A DNA stretch of 30,426 nt from Bondarzewia mesenterica (GCA_004802705.1 SGPL01000409.1:1-30426); one strand, 5' to 3'; positions 18,864 to 29,447 are shown, numbered from the stretch's first letter. Notes: generated by a model from the letters alone, not told the origin. Translations and numbers: made by a program.

Positions 18864-18893
18864 TCCCCCTCCCCTCCCCTCCCCCCTCTTCTC
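18864..18893 (+). promoter_or_regulatory. CT-rich core promoter tract of the MFS gene
   Basis: A run made almost only of C and T (repeats of CCCCT) ends about 40 nt before the permease start codon. Pyrimidine tracts of this kind commonly precede transcription start sites in filamentous fungi. No TATA box is evident, so this tract is the best promoter candidate. Confidence 0.5.
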
Positions 18894-18932
18894 ACATCGT
18901 AGACAGGTCGCGCAGCTGCCTCGGTGAACATC

Positions 18933-21368
18933 ATGAGCCAGCGCGAATCCACCAACCGTAGTGTCACCCCGACGAAGGGCAGTCGATCAGCTTCCCCGGC
19001 CGCTGTTCCGACTTTGGAGAAAGGTGTCGGCGTCGATGAGGCAGGGAGGGATATTGACCCCGTTATTGAACGCTCTGCGCTGTACAAGACGGACTTTATT
19101 ATCATCCCTATTGTGGGCATGTATTGTGCGTGTCTTTCGTTTGTCGGGTGCTGTTGGCTGCTTGAGCTGTGTTTTGCTCTCTGTCCTAGACTTCTTATCT
19201 TTCCTGGTGAGTCTTGGATATCTTTGGGGAAGGTTTATGGATTCTCATACATGAACTTCACCGCTAGGACCGCTCGTAAGTGGTGCTCAGATGTCTAAAC
19301 ATGATCACATCCCTGAGAATTCCTGTCACGTTAGAAACATCGGGAACGCCAGGATTGCTGGACTCACGAAAGATCTCAAAATGTCTGCTAATCAGTTCTC
19401 AACGGCACTCACCGTCACATAGTATGTATCTATCCCCTTTCTTATCATCTTTCCTTTCGTCACTTTTTTCCTTCTACCATATTTGATCCATGCGACCCAT
19501 CACGTGCGGGATGCTCTTCCTTCGTGTGGGTCACTGGACCGCATATATCCAGTCCAAAGTTGCGAGGGTGTTCCGTGAAAGCGAAACATTGTCTCCATGG
19601 CTAGCAGGTGTTTCAACTCGGAGCCAGAAGTCTCAGACCAATGGGATTTTGCGCAGTGGATCAGTCTCAGAATTCTGCACAATTTTCTGATTTGATCTTT
19701 TTTTTTTTTGATCTGTTCGAGCTAACTTGATCGATTCTCTAGCGTACCGTACATCGTAATGGAATTGCCCATGAATCTTATCATGAAACGTTACGGAGCT
19801 AATGTCACTCTTCCGACTATGGTCGTCCTTTGGGGAATGGTCTGTGCATGCCAAGGTCTGAGATCTGATCATCAAATCCCCTTTTTTATTTCAAAATTCG
19901 CGAACTTAACATGGCTGATACAACTTGTAACGACGCAGGGGCAGTGAAGACATATGGCGGTCTTCTTGCCTGTCGATTCTTCCTGGGGGCTCTTGAAGGT
20001 CCGAAACTCTGTACTTATTAAGACCTTGCTTAATCATAGCATGTTGCTTCAGGTGGCCTCTTCCCTGGAATTACACTCTATCTCTCGCAATTCTACAAGC
20101 GCCATAATCTACAGCTACGCTTCAGCATGATGTTTAGTGTTACGTCACTCGCAGGAGCGTTCTCCGGCTTGCTTGCTGCTGCCATCGAAAATATGAATGG
20201 CATCCGCGGACTGCCCGGGTGGGCGTGGATTTTCATCTTGGTAACGTTTTCACTCATATTCTCTGACGCCTGCCATCCTCTCATACATTTTTCTCACTAT
20301 CAGGAGGGACTCTTCACAACTGTCTTTGGCCTTGTCAGCTGGTTCATCATCCCGGCAACCCCGGCAGATATGCCATTGCTCAGCAAAGCTGAGAAAGAGA
20401 CATACACCCGTGCGCTGGTGCAAGATTGGAGTGGGGATTCGGACGCAGACGGCACAGCATCTGAGGTGTTCAGCTGGAGTGAGGTGTGGGGCACCTTTAC
20501 GAATGCACCGCATGTGTTGTTGCTTTGTCTCCCGTTGTTCTTCAACGGTGTTACGGTAAGTGTCTATTCTCATCTTCGGCAACTGCGAAATCATGAGACG
20601 GAAATGACGTATTCTTTTTATAGCTGTATGGCTTGGCCAATTTCACGCCTACGATTGTGAACGCCCTTGGTTTTTCCACAGCAAAGACGCAGTTGTTGAC
20701 CGTATGCCTGTCTCTTTCCAATCGAAGTTCGATGTTCGTCCTCGCTCACTGTAACGTAGGTACCGCCATACGCATGTTCGTTCGTCGTGAGCATCGTTTG
20801 CTCGTATTTCTCCGATGTCTACAAAATGCGTGGTCCCATGGCCATCCTCGTGAGCCTTATATCAGCTGCGGGCTACGCAATCTTCATAGGTACGCCTATT
20901 CATTCCGACTCCATCCAAGTTGTCTCCATTTCTCGTCGATCTGCAGGCACGAACAGCAAGCACGCCGATTACGCTGCGCTCTTCCTACAAATCATCGGTG
21001 TGTATTCGGCTGCACCCTGCCTGAGTACCTGGAACGCGAACAACGTGCAGCCGCACTATCGACGCGCGACGGCAGTGGCCATGGCCTTTATCGCGACCAA
21101 CGCAGGCGGGATCGTCTCCACCTGGATCTTCCTCGACCCACCGCGCTTCCACATCGCGTGTTCGGTTGACCTTGCGTTCTCGCTCGGCATTGCGGCGTTC
21201 AGTGCGCTCGTGATGGTGCTCTTCAAGCGGTGGAACGCGGATAAGGCGCGTGAGGTTGAGCGGCTATTGAGCGAGAAGGGGGAAGGCAAGGAGCCTGGAG
21301 GGTGGGATTCTGTCGAGGAGAGGCAGCGCCTGGGGGATAGGCATCCGCGGTTTGAATATACCCTATGA
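18933..21368 (+). CDS. MFS permease, Dal5-like (anion:cation symporter family)
   Basis: A plasma-membrane proton symporter related to the allantoate, nicotinate and vitamin permeases of fungi; the substrate cannot be read from sequence. Eleven exons stay in phase and give 515 residues: 18933-19125, 19190-19206, 19268-19275, 19335-19421, 19743-19855, 19939-19998, 20053-20240, 20304-20555, 20624-20701, 20760-20889 and 20947-21368. The cytoplasmic N-terminus is Ser/Thr-rich, followed by transmembrane segments with the family pattern YFLSFLDRSNIGNARIAGL, TYVPYIVMELPMNLIMKRYG, RFFLGALEGGLFPG, GWAWIFILEG, GWSEVW-type loop, STWNANNVQPHYRRATAVA and a charged C-terminal tail (KRWNADKAREVERLL). Start: the ATG at 18933; a GTG in frame at 18924 is not credible. 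Two consecutive exons are only 17 and 8 nt. Intron 4 (19422-19742) is long at 321 nt. Confidence 0.95.
19190..19275 (+). other. Two consecutive microexons (17 nt and 8 nt) in the MFS gene
   Basis: 19190-19206 encodes YFLSFL (with one base from exon 1). 19268-19275 is GACCGCTC, encoding D-R and two bases of S. Together they supply the conserved SFLDRSNIGNA motif in the first transmembrane segment and loop. The introns around them are 64, 61 and 59 nt with regular GT-AG ends. Confidence 0.88.
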
Positions 21369-24145
21369 AGAAGGGTCAAATGTCTCTCTCCGCTCTTCTT
21401 TTTTCGACGACTTGTGGTTTCTGCTCACGAAACGCGGTGTAATGAGTAATGTCAAGTTGTCTTGAGTTTATGAGGTTCTTTTGGTAGGATATAGATTGTT
21501 ATACATCACGTTGTCTTTGTGTATGAGCGCCGGCTTAGGCTCGACGCGGCAAGCGAACCGCAAAGTTCTCGAGAGTTAGCCCACCTTGAGGTGTCCGAGC
21601 GCAACTTGAGATGTCCACTTCTATGTGTTTTCTTCTTGAGGGAGGGGGACTGACTGTCCAGTTAGCTGTAGCTGACGGTCGATGAATACGTGAACAACCG
21701 GCCCGCGGCGGGCCTGCGTCCTCATCGGGGGCCGATGCTATCTGGATATTGTGATCGGAATCGAGATGGTGTGGGGGCACTCCTGGGCACTCGAGCGGAA
21801 GTAAATGAATTTCAGATTGCTCACAAAAGATTGAACATTGAACAAAAATCGACACTATGTAACTAAGAGCCACTTGGCAATTCACGACATCACCTACGAA
21901 GAATTAGCCCGCGTCGCTGGGATTTTCTTTCTGGGGTTCCAAGATGCTTTCCGGTGACAGTGGTACGAAATTGATAGGCCCGTTCTTGACGTTGATTGAC
22001 ATCGAACACTGTCAGTCGTCGTCGTCGTCGTCGTCGTCAAGGATTGTCGGGGTTCAAACGTTCAAGGAATTGAGATGAAATGTACTCATTCGATTATTCG
22101 ATTATTCATCTTTCACATGCACGTGAACGGTCTGGGCGGTTAGTGAGATTTCGAGAAGTGTGGCATGGGAGATACAGGCGTCCGAGATGAGCGCCAGTAG
22201 GTGTAGCCGTGGGTGTAGGTGGTCGCGTATATCTCATCATCCACGCAAAGAAACTGCCGACCAATCTCCTTCAACCGCGCTGGGGAACTCTCCATGCCGG
22301 AAGCGGATGGGAAGGGGGGCTAGTACGTGCAGATGTGTACGTACTCACATAAAGACACGCACGCACGTCTTCTGAGAATCCCGTGTGCGCTCACACGCCG
22401 CGTCAAAAGCAATTCGACATAGAACAAAGATGGGAAGCAATTGCGAAGAAAGAGTTACTTCTGTCTCTGCTGGACTCTGGAGTGCCATTTCGAGCGTACC
22501 TGGCGACGGGTTACAGGTCCGAGTGCCTCGGAAGGGAAGGGAGAAGGCATGCGTGCGGTGGTGAAGGAGCTCTGGCCTGGGCTGGCGAAAGTGACCGGTG
22601 ACTTCTGGAATGGGAGAAGAGGATGCGTTGGTGACGCTCGGGCGCGGGGCGCGCAGGATTCAGAAAGGTTTCTCAGCATGTGGGTCCCTGAGAACGGCTT
22701 CGAGTTCTAAGAGAAGTTGTATTTTTGGGCGCAGCGTGGGTGGACAGACCTGGGTATAATCGAGGGCCCTCGAATATAGTAGCTTGGTCAGTTGGTCCGC
22801 ACGCGAGTCTGGATGGTCCTCGTGATGGCTTATAACCTCGTCTTGACTTGATCGCGCCTCAATATCATGGTGCTAGCTTCGTCAGCCGTGAGCAGAGTGG
22901 GAGTGCGGCATTTCGCTGACAGTGATTAAAGTCTAATTTCCGATGCAGCAGATACGATACAGAACAAGAAGTGCATACCCAAGTCGTGTGCGCCTGCGGC
23001 GCCGCAACGACGCAGAGAGTTCGGCACGGTCGCTATGATGCAAGGTTTAGGGTTGCAAGAGGTTGCAAGAGCGTGAACGCAGTCGGTGCATGTGGAGAGC
23101 CAGAGAGAAACTTCGGAGGTTCTATGTCCTTCATATAGAGGCTCCGATAAATGGCGTACTCGTCCAAAGCTGCGCAGATTGGGATGTTAGCCTGAAGCTT
23201 GAACCTATATGAATAGGCACCTTCTCGCGCTCACCTGAACCTGCGATTGCGACCGTTCCTCTGTGAGAAACCCCACGACAGTGATGGAAATAGTCGTATC
23301 GTTCCCATTTACTTCCCGGGATGCTTTTCGGAGGAATGAACATGAAGCCAGTAGCAGAGTTTACAAGTAAATTGTGGTGAATCGTGCCAGTGGTAAGAGT
23401 AGGTAGTCATATTAACCCCAAGGTAGGGTCCCAGAAATTCCAGCGAACTTACATCCATTTACACAAATAGGCTTGAATGCATGCGACTCGGAGCAGTGCA
23501 CGGCTCTCAACTCAGTCCTTCAAAAATGTACCCCCAAAATCTGTTCTCCCATGCATGCCGTTCTCACTAGCCCGCGTTCTCCACGTTAAAACATATTCTG
23601 CGGATCCCAAGAGGCGCATCGAAACGTGTGTTCGTTCGCGCGCGAGCTTCAACATTCTAAATTCCACCGAAGGGCCGGTCACTTCACCGCTCTCGCGCAA
23701 TGGCCAAGTCTTTTGGTTATGTCCTAGGTACACCCGTGCAATTGCCCCGACGAATCCCATCCGACCCACGAGATCAATCAATTATGTCGTGATCAATATG
23801 GAACTCAACAGCGACGTCTATTGCCCATGCTCACGATCATCCCGCTTGCAATCTCAGCATATAAGCTGCTGACCCCGCTTTCTCATCTAAGCACCTTCCG
23901 TCCTGTGTGTATATTATACATAGCACTACGTGCCCGCGCACGCCTTGTTTATCTCGCCCACCCACTCTCCTTGTCTTTATTTGCTATCTGGATTGACTAT
24001 TTGGCTCCGTTGCCACTTCTCAGGACACGCCTTTGTGGAATTGGACTTGGTCCAGAACCGAAACAAGAGGGCGCAACCCTGACAAACGCGTGCGTGGTGT
24101 GAACCATTGGAGCGCCTGTCGCTGCGGCTTCTCCAGCTCCCAATC
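21369..24145. other. Gene-poor region (about 2.8 kb)
   Basis: No gene that I can name. Open frames on both strands (for example 21535-21885 minus, 22441-22710 plus and 23477-23872 plus) are long only by chance or composition and show no domains. It holds a GTC microsatellite, a doubled 10-mer (GGTTGCAAGA at 23051-23070) and the promoter of the next gene. Confidence 0.5.
22015..22038 (+). repeat. Trinucleotide microsatellite (GTC)8
   Basis: Eight perfect GTC units. The stretch is not inside any gene I could support, so it is probably a plain length-variable marker. Confidence 0.97.
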
Positions 24146-26146
24146 ATGTCCGACGGTTTCGTGGACGATGATGTCGTCCTCACGCCCGCGACCGAGGAAC
24201 TCTTGCGTGATATTCTCGCTGCAAAGGTGGGGCCTTTATGCGCCCGATGGACCGTTAGAAAATGCATTAATCCAGTCCGACGTGTAGTGTTTCTTTTTAG
24301 CAGCCTTTTCGATGCTCCTGTATGATCATCTCTGCACGTTTTCTGAGGAAGTAAGTGGAAGGTGGCACATGTACGCTCCAGGCCATGCTCATGACCTAGT
24401 TTTTGATGATATAGATTCGCTGCGTGTGGAAAAAAAAAAAGACATTTGGTAAGTGAGGAGAATACGTCCGTGTGCGTTCCAACACTGTTGACGAAATAGC
24501 CAGTCCTCTACATATTTATATTTATTCGTTATTATGCACCGTTAGCCATGACGGTCGTGGCGTTTGGTATGTCGATCTTTTTCCGACATTATCAGACTTA
24601 AAAGGTTTTTTTTGTCGTCTAAAATATTTTTACCAGGCTACTTCTCTACAGCGATGACTCGCGATAAGTGCGTCCAGCCATCAGTTTCTGTATCTGTTTA
24701 TTCACGTCCGACATCCATTCCTCCCGCGTTACCCCGCATCGGCTTGTCGGGCGCAAACCAGATGCGCAAAATGGGTCCTCTTCCTCCCTCTCGGTACGAT
24801 TATACCACTCATGCTCTTTCCGGGCATCCTCATGGTCGTCAGGTGCGCTTTAGGTTTTACTTATCACGTGAAAACACACCTGTTGCTCTCTACTGATCCA
24901 ACCGTTGTGTCGCACACAATGGTTTTTAGAGTGTACGCACTATGGAACCGAAATAAATGGATATTGGCCACCCTCTGTCTTTACCTAGTAGCACAAAATG
25001 TAGCTGGGCTCTGGCAATATACTGTAGAAGGCGGAGGACGTGAGTTTCTCTTGTTTTTTTTTTTTCGTTCCTCTTTGTATCTGTATTCGATATTGACCAT
25101 CTACCTCGTTGAATCCATCTAGCGGCCCCGGCGCCGATAGACAACTATCGTTTCCACTGTCCGTCCTCCTCCACCCCGTCTTCTTGAAAAAAAGATACTG
25201 AACATGAATGTGTTGCAGTTTGCATCTACCTTCCACCCGCCCGCATGTATGTTCGCTTTGCATTCCTCCCTTGTTCTACTTCGTACGTGACTCACGAGGA
25301 ACCCCGCAGCGGCGAACTATCGACGATGTATCTCTTCTTCGAGCTCGGTTTTGACACGCTCATCTTTATACTCTCGATGTCCCGAACGATCTACGTCTAT
25401 TACAAGCATCAGGGCACGGGCGCCATCAATGGGCACGGGTCGAGTTTGATGGCCAACTTGATGCGTGACGGGATATTCTACTTTGCGTGCGTGTTTTCGG
25501 TTCTCATTGATTAGGCATCTTCTCATAATACTCTATTACTGGTCGGTACAACTTCGCTTGTGTGCTACAGCGTCATCTTCTCCATGAACATCATATGGGT
25601 CCTCATGATCATGTACGCACCCGTCGCGCGCGCGCCGTCGCTGCTCTGTAAGTCACCCCCCCCCCCCCCACCACCTCGCAATTCACCCAAATCCATCTCT
25701 GACCCACCCGTCTGCCGTACCCAAACAGCCCATCCGCATGGTCTGTCTCTCAACTTCACCACGCATTAGAAACAAGCGACTAACACTAAAGGACCTTTCT
25801 CCAACTCAGCGTCACGACGACGATGATCTGCCGCATCACGCTCAACCTGCGCACGACGGTCTACGGGCCGGTCGACGCGTTCGAGAAGACGGAAAACAAC
25901 ATCCCGCTATCCCCGTTACGCACGCGCCGGACTGACCGTGTGGCGAACATCTCGCGCAGCATGTCGCTCTCACGCTCGACGGGCATGCCGTCGCGGTACC
26001 TGCGCGTTGACAGCGAAGCGCAGAGGTGGAGGGAAGTGCTGAGGTCGCCCCACGAAGAGGATTTCGAGGAGGAGGAACCCGACAAGTCTATCCAGGTGCA
26101 GGTGCAGACGGAGACGTTTCAAGATGGGAGCGTCCATGCTGTTTGA
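24146..26146 (+). CDS. DUF6533-type multi-pass membrane protein
   Basis: Thirteen exons are proposed, 377 residues: 24146-24226, 24288-24350, 24415-24448, 24504-24566, 24637-24667, 24762-24842, 24930-25039, 25123-25158, 25219-25246, 25310-25486, 25571-25647, 25729-25744 and 25810-26146. The family signature of agaricomycete DUF6533 proteins is clear: AAFSMLLYDHLCTFSEE, IRCVWKKKKTF, YIFIRYYAPLAMTVVAFG, DKCAKWVLFLPLG, RVYALWNRNKW, DNYRFHFCIYLPPA, TMYLFFELGFDTLIFIL, GIFYFAVIFSMNIIWVLM and TTTMICRITLNLR. About six or seven membrane segments are followed by a polar cytoplasmic tail. Function is unknown for the family. The last junctions are the weak point: the strong donor at 25648 (GTAAGT) is in the wrong phase for the acceptor at 25809, and a 16-nt exon at 25729-25744 is the best repair. 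All other junctions are regular. Confidence 0.85.
25656..25669 (+). repeat. C14 homopolymer inside an intron
   Basis: Fourteen C in a row, 8 nt after a GTAAGT donor of the DUF6533-type gene. It is expected to be length-variable and error-prone in sequencing. Being intronic it does not change the coding frame. Confidence 0.95.
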
Positions 26147-26549
26147 GTGGGACCGTTTGTTCCGAGTACCGACAGAGGTGGGGTTTTGTCTTTCGGTTGT
26201 AAATACGCGGGGAAGGTGAGTGGCTGGGTCGATGGATTTTATATATGTACGATAGTAGCAGACCGTTCGTTCGTTCATCCACTCGTTTGTGCTGTATTTT
26301 TGGAAGGTATAAGCTGTTGAAGAGTATACCATCTTTGCTAGGCATCCATTGGGTCCTCACGCAACCAGTTCCGACGAGTCCTCCGACTGCGCATGTGCAG
26401 TCAATAAGGTTGTGCTCTATTTCCATCTCGTGCTCACAGCTTACCATCGTTTCAACTCCTTCGTAGCGTAGCACGCCGCCATTGCATCTCATCTACCTTC
26501 TTTCCGAACAATCTCATCCCCATGGCGAGTTGTGACCCCTTCATCGCTG
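26147..26549. other. Spacer between the DUF6533-type gene and the sedolisin pseudogene
   Basis: About 400 nt containing the 3' region of the membrane protein gene and the upstream region of the protease. I see no gene here. A GTTCGTTCGTTC run near 26267 is a minor simple repeat. Confidence 0.5.
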
Positions 26550-26557
26550 TATATAAG
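26550..26557 (+). promoter_or_regulatory. TATA box of the sedolisin locus
   Basis: TATATAAG, 80 nt before the position where the signal peptide should start, followed by a CT-rich leader (26588-26610). Spacing is typical for a secreted-protein gene, so the promoter appears better preserved than the coding sequence. Confidence 0.6.
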
Positions 26558-27510
26558 TAGTGCGCCTGGTACTTGGTCCCCAAGGACACTCGTCTCCTAC
26601 TTCTCCTTTCACGGCTCTCGAGCAGAACTATTGCTACAGTCTCTGTCAAGTTTGCTCTTCTCGCATCATCAATTGCGCTCGTCGCTGCGGGTCCCTCTCC
26701 ACGGATGCGCATTCACGAAAAGCGCGAGAACGTCCCTAATGGATTCGTCAAGACCGCTGCGGCGCCAGCGAGCGAATTTCTCAGCTTGCGCCTCGCGCTC
26801 GTGCAGAGCTACCCTCAGGGTCTAGGGGATGCATTGTACGCTGTCAGCACCCCCAATAGCCCACAGTACGGGCAATTCCTGTCCAAGGAGGAGGTGCGTG
26901 CAGAGCGTCATATATACGCCCCATGAATATTCTGGTTGACAACGGGGTATAATCCGTCACGATAAGTCGAAGAATTCGTTGCGCCGAAGCAGGAGAGCGT
27001 AGACTTGGTGACCGAGTGGTTGTCCAAGAACGGCCTCACAGCGCTTAAGGCCTCTCCTGCTGGGGATTGGCTCTACTTCAACATGACCGTCGAACAGGCC
27101 AACTCCCTCTTCGATGCAGAGTTCGTCACTTCAAGCATGGGACCATCGGAAAGGACGCAGTTCGCACTCTTGAATTCTTAATCCCGCCTTCTCTCCAGGG
27201 CCACCTTGACTTTGTGCGCCCTACCGTCAAGTGAGTCGATCTTGCCGAAAAAACGAGCGTTATTGGGCGTTGAATGTCATCACTTCGTAGCTTCTCCGTC
27301 GGGCCTTCTCAAAAACCTCTCACGGCGATCCCCATTCCTAAGACCATTGTCAAGGGCTTCAATTTGATGTCGAATGGCGTCCCCTCATCCTGTAGCTCAA
27401 ATATCAACCCCAGCTGCTTCCAGGCCATGTATGACATCCCCACTACCCTTGCCACCGAGTCCTCAAATGAGCTCGCTGTTACAGGCTACATTGACCAATA
27501 TCCGTCAAAG

Positions 27511-27566
27511 GCAAGTCCTTTTCTGCACGTTGTTTACTGGTTTGTTAACCACATCTGGTTCGCCAG
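27511..27566 (+). other. GC-AG intron in the sedolisin locus
   Basis: The donor AAG|GCAAGT is the strong consensus for GC introns, and the acceptor is TTCGCCAG|AGT. The intron is 56 nt and phase 0 between IDQYPSK and SDLAAFLTSF. Because the consensus is intact, this is more likely an original GC intron than a decay mutation. Confidence 0.8.
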
Positions 27567-28635
27567 AGTGACCTGGCAGCATTCTTGACCTCTTTTCGCA
27601 TGGACTTGTCTTCGTCTACGACCCAGGCCAACCCTGGTGTTGAGGCCGTGAGTGCCGATCAACCAACATTCAGTGCTGTACGTCGATGGTAAAATCATTT
27701 CCCCTAGGATCTCGATGTCCAATACACGATCCGCGTCGCATGTGGCGTTCCGACTGTGTTCATTTCGGTCGGTGATAGCACGACCGATGGTGTCTTTTGG
27801 CTGTCAACTACATGCTCGGCCTGTCTACCGTTCCAAATGTCATGACCACCTCATATGGCTCTGATGAAAGTGATGTCTCTGTCTCCCTCGCCAAGTATGT
27901 CACGAAACTCATCTCATTCGTTATGGAAGCTGACTTTTGTGTCTGCCACAGCAACTTGTGCAATGCTTACGACCAGCTCGGGGCGCGGGGCACATCCGTC
28001 TTTTTCTCGTCTGGCGACGGCGGTGTCTCTGGCTCGCAAAGCGGAAGCTGCTCGACCTTCGTCCCGATCTTTCCCCCAGGCTACCCACAGTTCGTCTTCT
28101 CCACGCTCCTGATCTCCCTTCCCCACACTCACACATGTCCCTATCAGCGTGACCTCAGTCGGCGCGACAACCGGATTCCCAGAAACCACCGCGAATTTCT
28201 CCTCCGATGGCTTCTCGGACTACTGGGGGCGTCCCATCCCACCAGACCTTCGCACTCTCGGCGTCACCTCTCCGCGCTCGGCAGCACCAACGGTGGCGTG
28301 TTCAACGCATCCGGCCGCGGGCGAGAATGTGCAGATCGTGACGAGCGGCTCGACCCAGAGCGTCGCGGGAACAAGCTGCTCAAGTCTTATCTTCGCCTCC
28401 ACTATCGCGCTCATCAACGATCAGCTCGTCGCGGCTGGCAAGAGCCCACTCGGTTTCTTGAACCTTTTCCTGTACTCCACGGCCGCAAGCGCGTTGAACG
28501 ATATCACTACAAGTGAGCTCGATGGCTCACATTTTTCTCTACTGTGCCCCTTGGAAGCAGGCTGGCTGATGCATATGTTTGTCTCAGGCGATAACCCTGG
28601 ATGCAACGCCGACGGCGAGCTCGGGTTGGGATCCA

Positions 28636-28704
28636 GGGAGTCCCCGTCTCTTCACAGCTCGACATTTTGGAGATCGGGGGCTCACTTGCTACATCTTTGG
28701 CCAG
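28636..28704 (+). other. Probable intron with a destroyed donor in the sedolisin pseudogene
   Basis: The motifs SSGWDP and VTGLGTPN are contiguous in the family but are here separated by exactly 69 nt, which begin GGGAGT and end TTGGCCAG. GGGAGT differs from a GTGAGT donor by one base at the essential +2 position. Unspliced, it adds 23 in-frame codons of unrelated sequence. Confidence 0.65.
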
Positions 28705-28761
28705 GTCACTGGCCTTGGCACCCCAAATTATGCAGCCCTCAAGTTGGCAGCAGGTTGGTAA

Positions 28762-29127
28762 AAAGATGATCGTGAACTGCCATAGATTTTTGTGTAAATA
28801 TTATGGGTGGATGCAATAAGCTTTGGACTTGATGAACTGTGAATTAACGGAATCACATTTATCTTACATGTTGTGTCCAAGCCTTTCCACTTGAATGCTG
28901 CTCTACAATCGTGATGACTTCAGTATTCAATTGCTTCGACAACCATATCCACACAATATAATTCATACACATGCTGCTGAAGTCCTTGCTATCCCCTCAG
29001 ATCACAAGCCCTTCAGCAAAAACGCTAAACATAAAAAATTAGATATAGATGTCCGTTCATTTGCTGCTGCCAGTGCCCACCAACAGGTGGACATCATAAG
29101 CAAACAGCAAAAAAAGAGATAAGTGAT
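28762..29127. other. Intergenic, A/T-rich, between protease pseudogene and U2
   Basis: The 3' flank of the pseudogene and the 3' flank of the U2 gene (which points the other way). No open frame or repeat worth naming. Confidence 0.55.
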
Positions 29128-29313
29128 CCCCCGACGACATAAGCCAGTAGTGCAGCGGCAGAGTCATCGCGCCCTCGGGTTGCAAGCAGAGCCCAAGGAA
29201 CAGGGGCGGCAAAAATAAGATAACCAAGAATGAGGGCGGTGCCCTCATAATAGTGGTTAAACTATTAAGAACAGATACTACACTTGATCTAAGCCAAAAG
29301 GCCAGAGTGGTGA
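29128..29313 (-). ncRNA. U2: U2 spliceosomal snRNA
   Basis: The minus strand carries the near-invariant 5' part of U2: GGCCTTTTGGCTTAGATCAA then GTGTAGTATCTGTTC. Setting the 5' end at 29313 places the branch-point-recognition GTAGTA (29281-29276) at nt 33-38, as in other U2 RNAs. Stem IIa is TAATAGT/ACTATTA (29248-29267). Stem IIb is TGAGGGC/GCCCTCA with a 3-nt loop (29231-29247). An Sm site TTATTTTTG lies at 29218-29210, about nt 96-104. Downstream come a stem III with a GCTTGC loop and a stem IV region with GCTGCACTACTGGC. Length is about 186 nt; the exact 3' end is estimated. It pairs with intron branch points (UACUAAC type) during spliceosome assembly. All functional elements are intact, so the gene looks active. 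Confidence 0.95.
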
Positions 29314-29337
29314 GGAAATATGAACGTCTGGAGGGTC

Positions 29338-29345
29338 ATTTTATA
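29338..29345 (-). promoter_or_regulatory. TATA box of the U2 gene
   Basis: TATAAAAT in the sense (minus) strand, centred about 28 nt upstream of the inferred U2 5' end. This is the right distance for an RNA polymerase II start. Two ACGCGT motifs lie further upstream. Confidence 0.75.
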
Positions 29346-29411
29346 GGAAAAGAATCGCGCACGGACCGGAAGATACAAAGTGAACACGGTACGGGGGCCA
29401 CCAGGAACGCG

Positions 29412-29447
29412 CCGACGCGTCTGAGTATTGACGTGGAAGGCACGCGT
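29412..29447 (-). promoter_or_regulatory. Two ACGCGT motifs upstream of U2
   Basis: GACGCGTC and, about 28 nt away, CACGCGTC lie 100-135 nt upstream of the inferred U2 start. The same core occurs as a palindromic pair before DUG1. A role as upstream elements for U2 is inference from position. Confidence 0.35.

Larger units (their letters stand above)
15955..18932. other. Gene-poor region (about 3 kb) upstream of the MFS gene
   Basis: Between the kinase start and the permease start I find no gene that I can name. It contains a pair of exon-like stretches (16220-16670), a strong hairpin (16707-16783), long antisense open frames without recognisable domains (17619-17987 and 17879-18259, minus), a CACGTG near 18799, and a CT-rich tract just before the permease. 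Confidence 0.5.
26630..28761 (+). pseudogene. Sedolisin-type (S53) serine protease, decayed
   Basis: Related to secreted tripeptidyl/acid proteases. Exon blocks are 26630-26893, 26967-27230, 27291-27510, 27567-27647, 27708-27894, 27952-28089, 28148-28512, 28588-28635 and 28705-28761. Recognisable parts: signal peptide (VKFALLASSIALVAAGPSP), activation prodomain (YGQFLSKEE, FVAPKQESVDL, LQGHLDFVRPTV), Glu and Asp of the triad (GVEADLDVQY), TTSYG, FFSSGDGGVSG, YPHVTSVGAT, Ser of the triad (AGTSCSS, with the usual following Pro changed to Leu) and the calcium-site end NPGCNADG, SSGWDP, VTGLGTPNYAALK. Lesions: no in-frame ATG at the signal peptide (ATT instead), a phase break at intron 1, 1-nt losses near 27129 and 27796, out-of-frame stretch 28277-28321 with loss after the GRG motif, a frame change near 28610, and a donor GGGAGT at 28636. 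One GC-AG intron (27511-27566). Confidence 0.85.

Noticed and set aside
18924..18935. GTG start three codons before the permease ATG
   Set aside because: An ATG follows immediately in frame; non-ATG initiation is not needed.
23044..23072. TTTAGGGTT followed by a doubled 10-mer, possible telomere-like repeat
   Set aside because: TTAGGG occurs once only; the doubled GGTTGCAAGA is too short to name.
26704..26706. First in-frame ATG of the sedolisin taken as a true start
   Set aside because: It would remove the whole signal peptide, which is otherwise well preserved upstream, so loss of the original start is more plausible.
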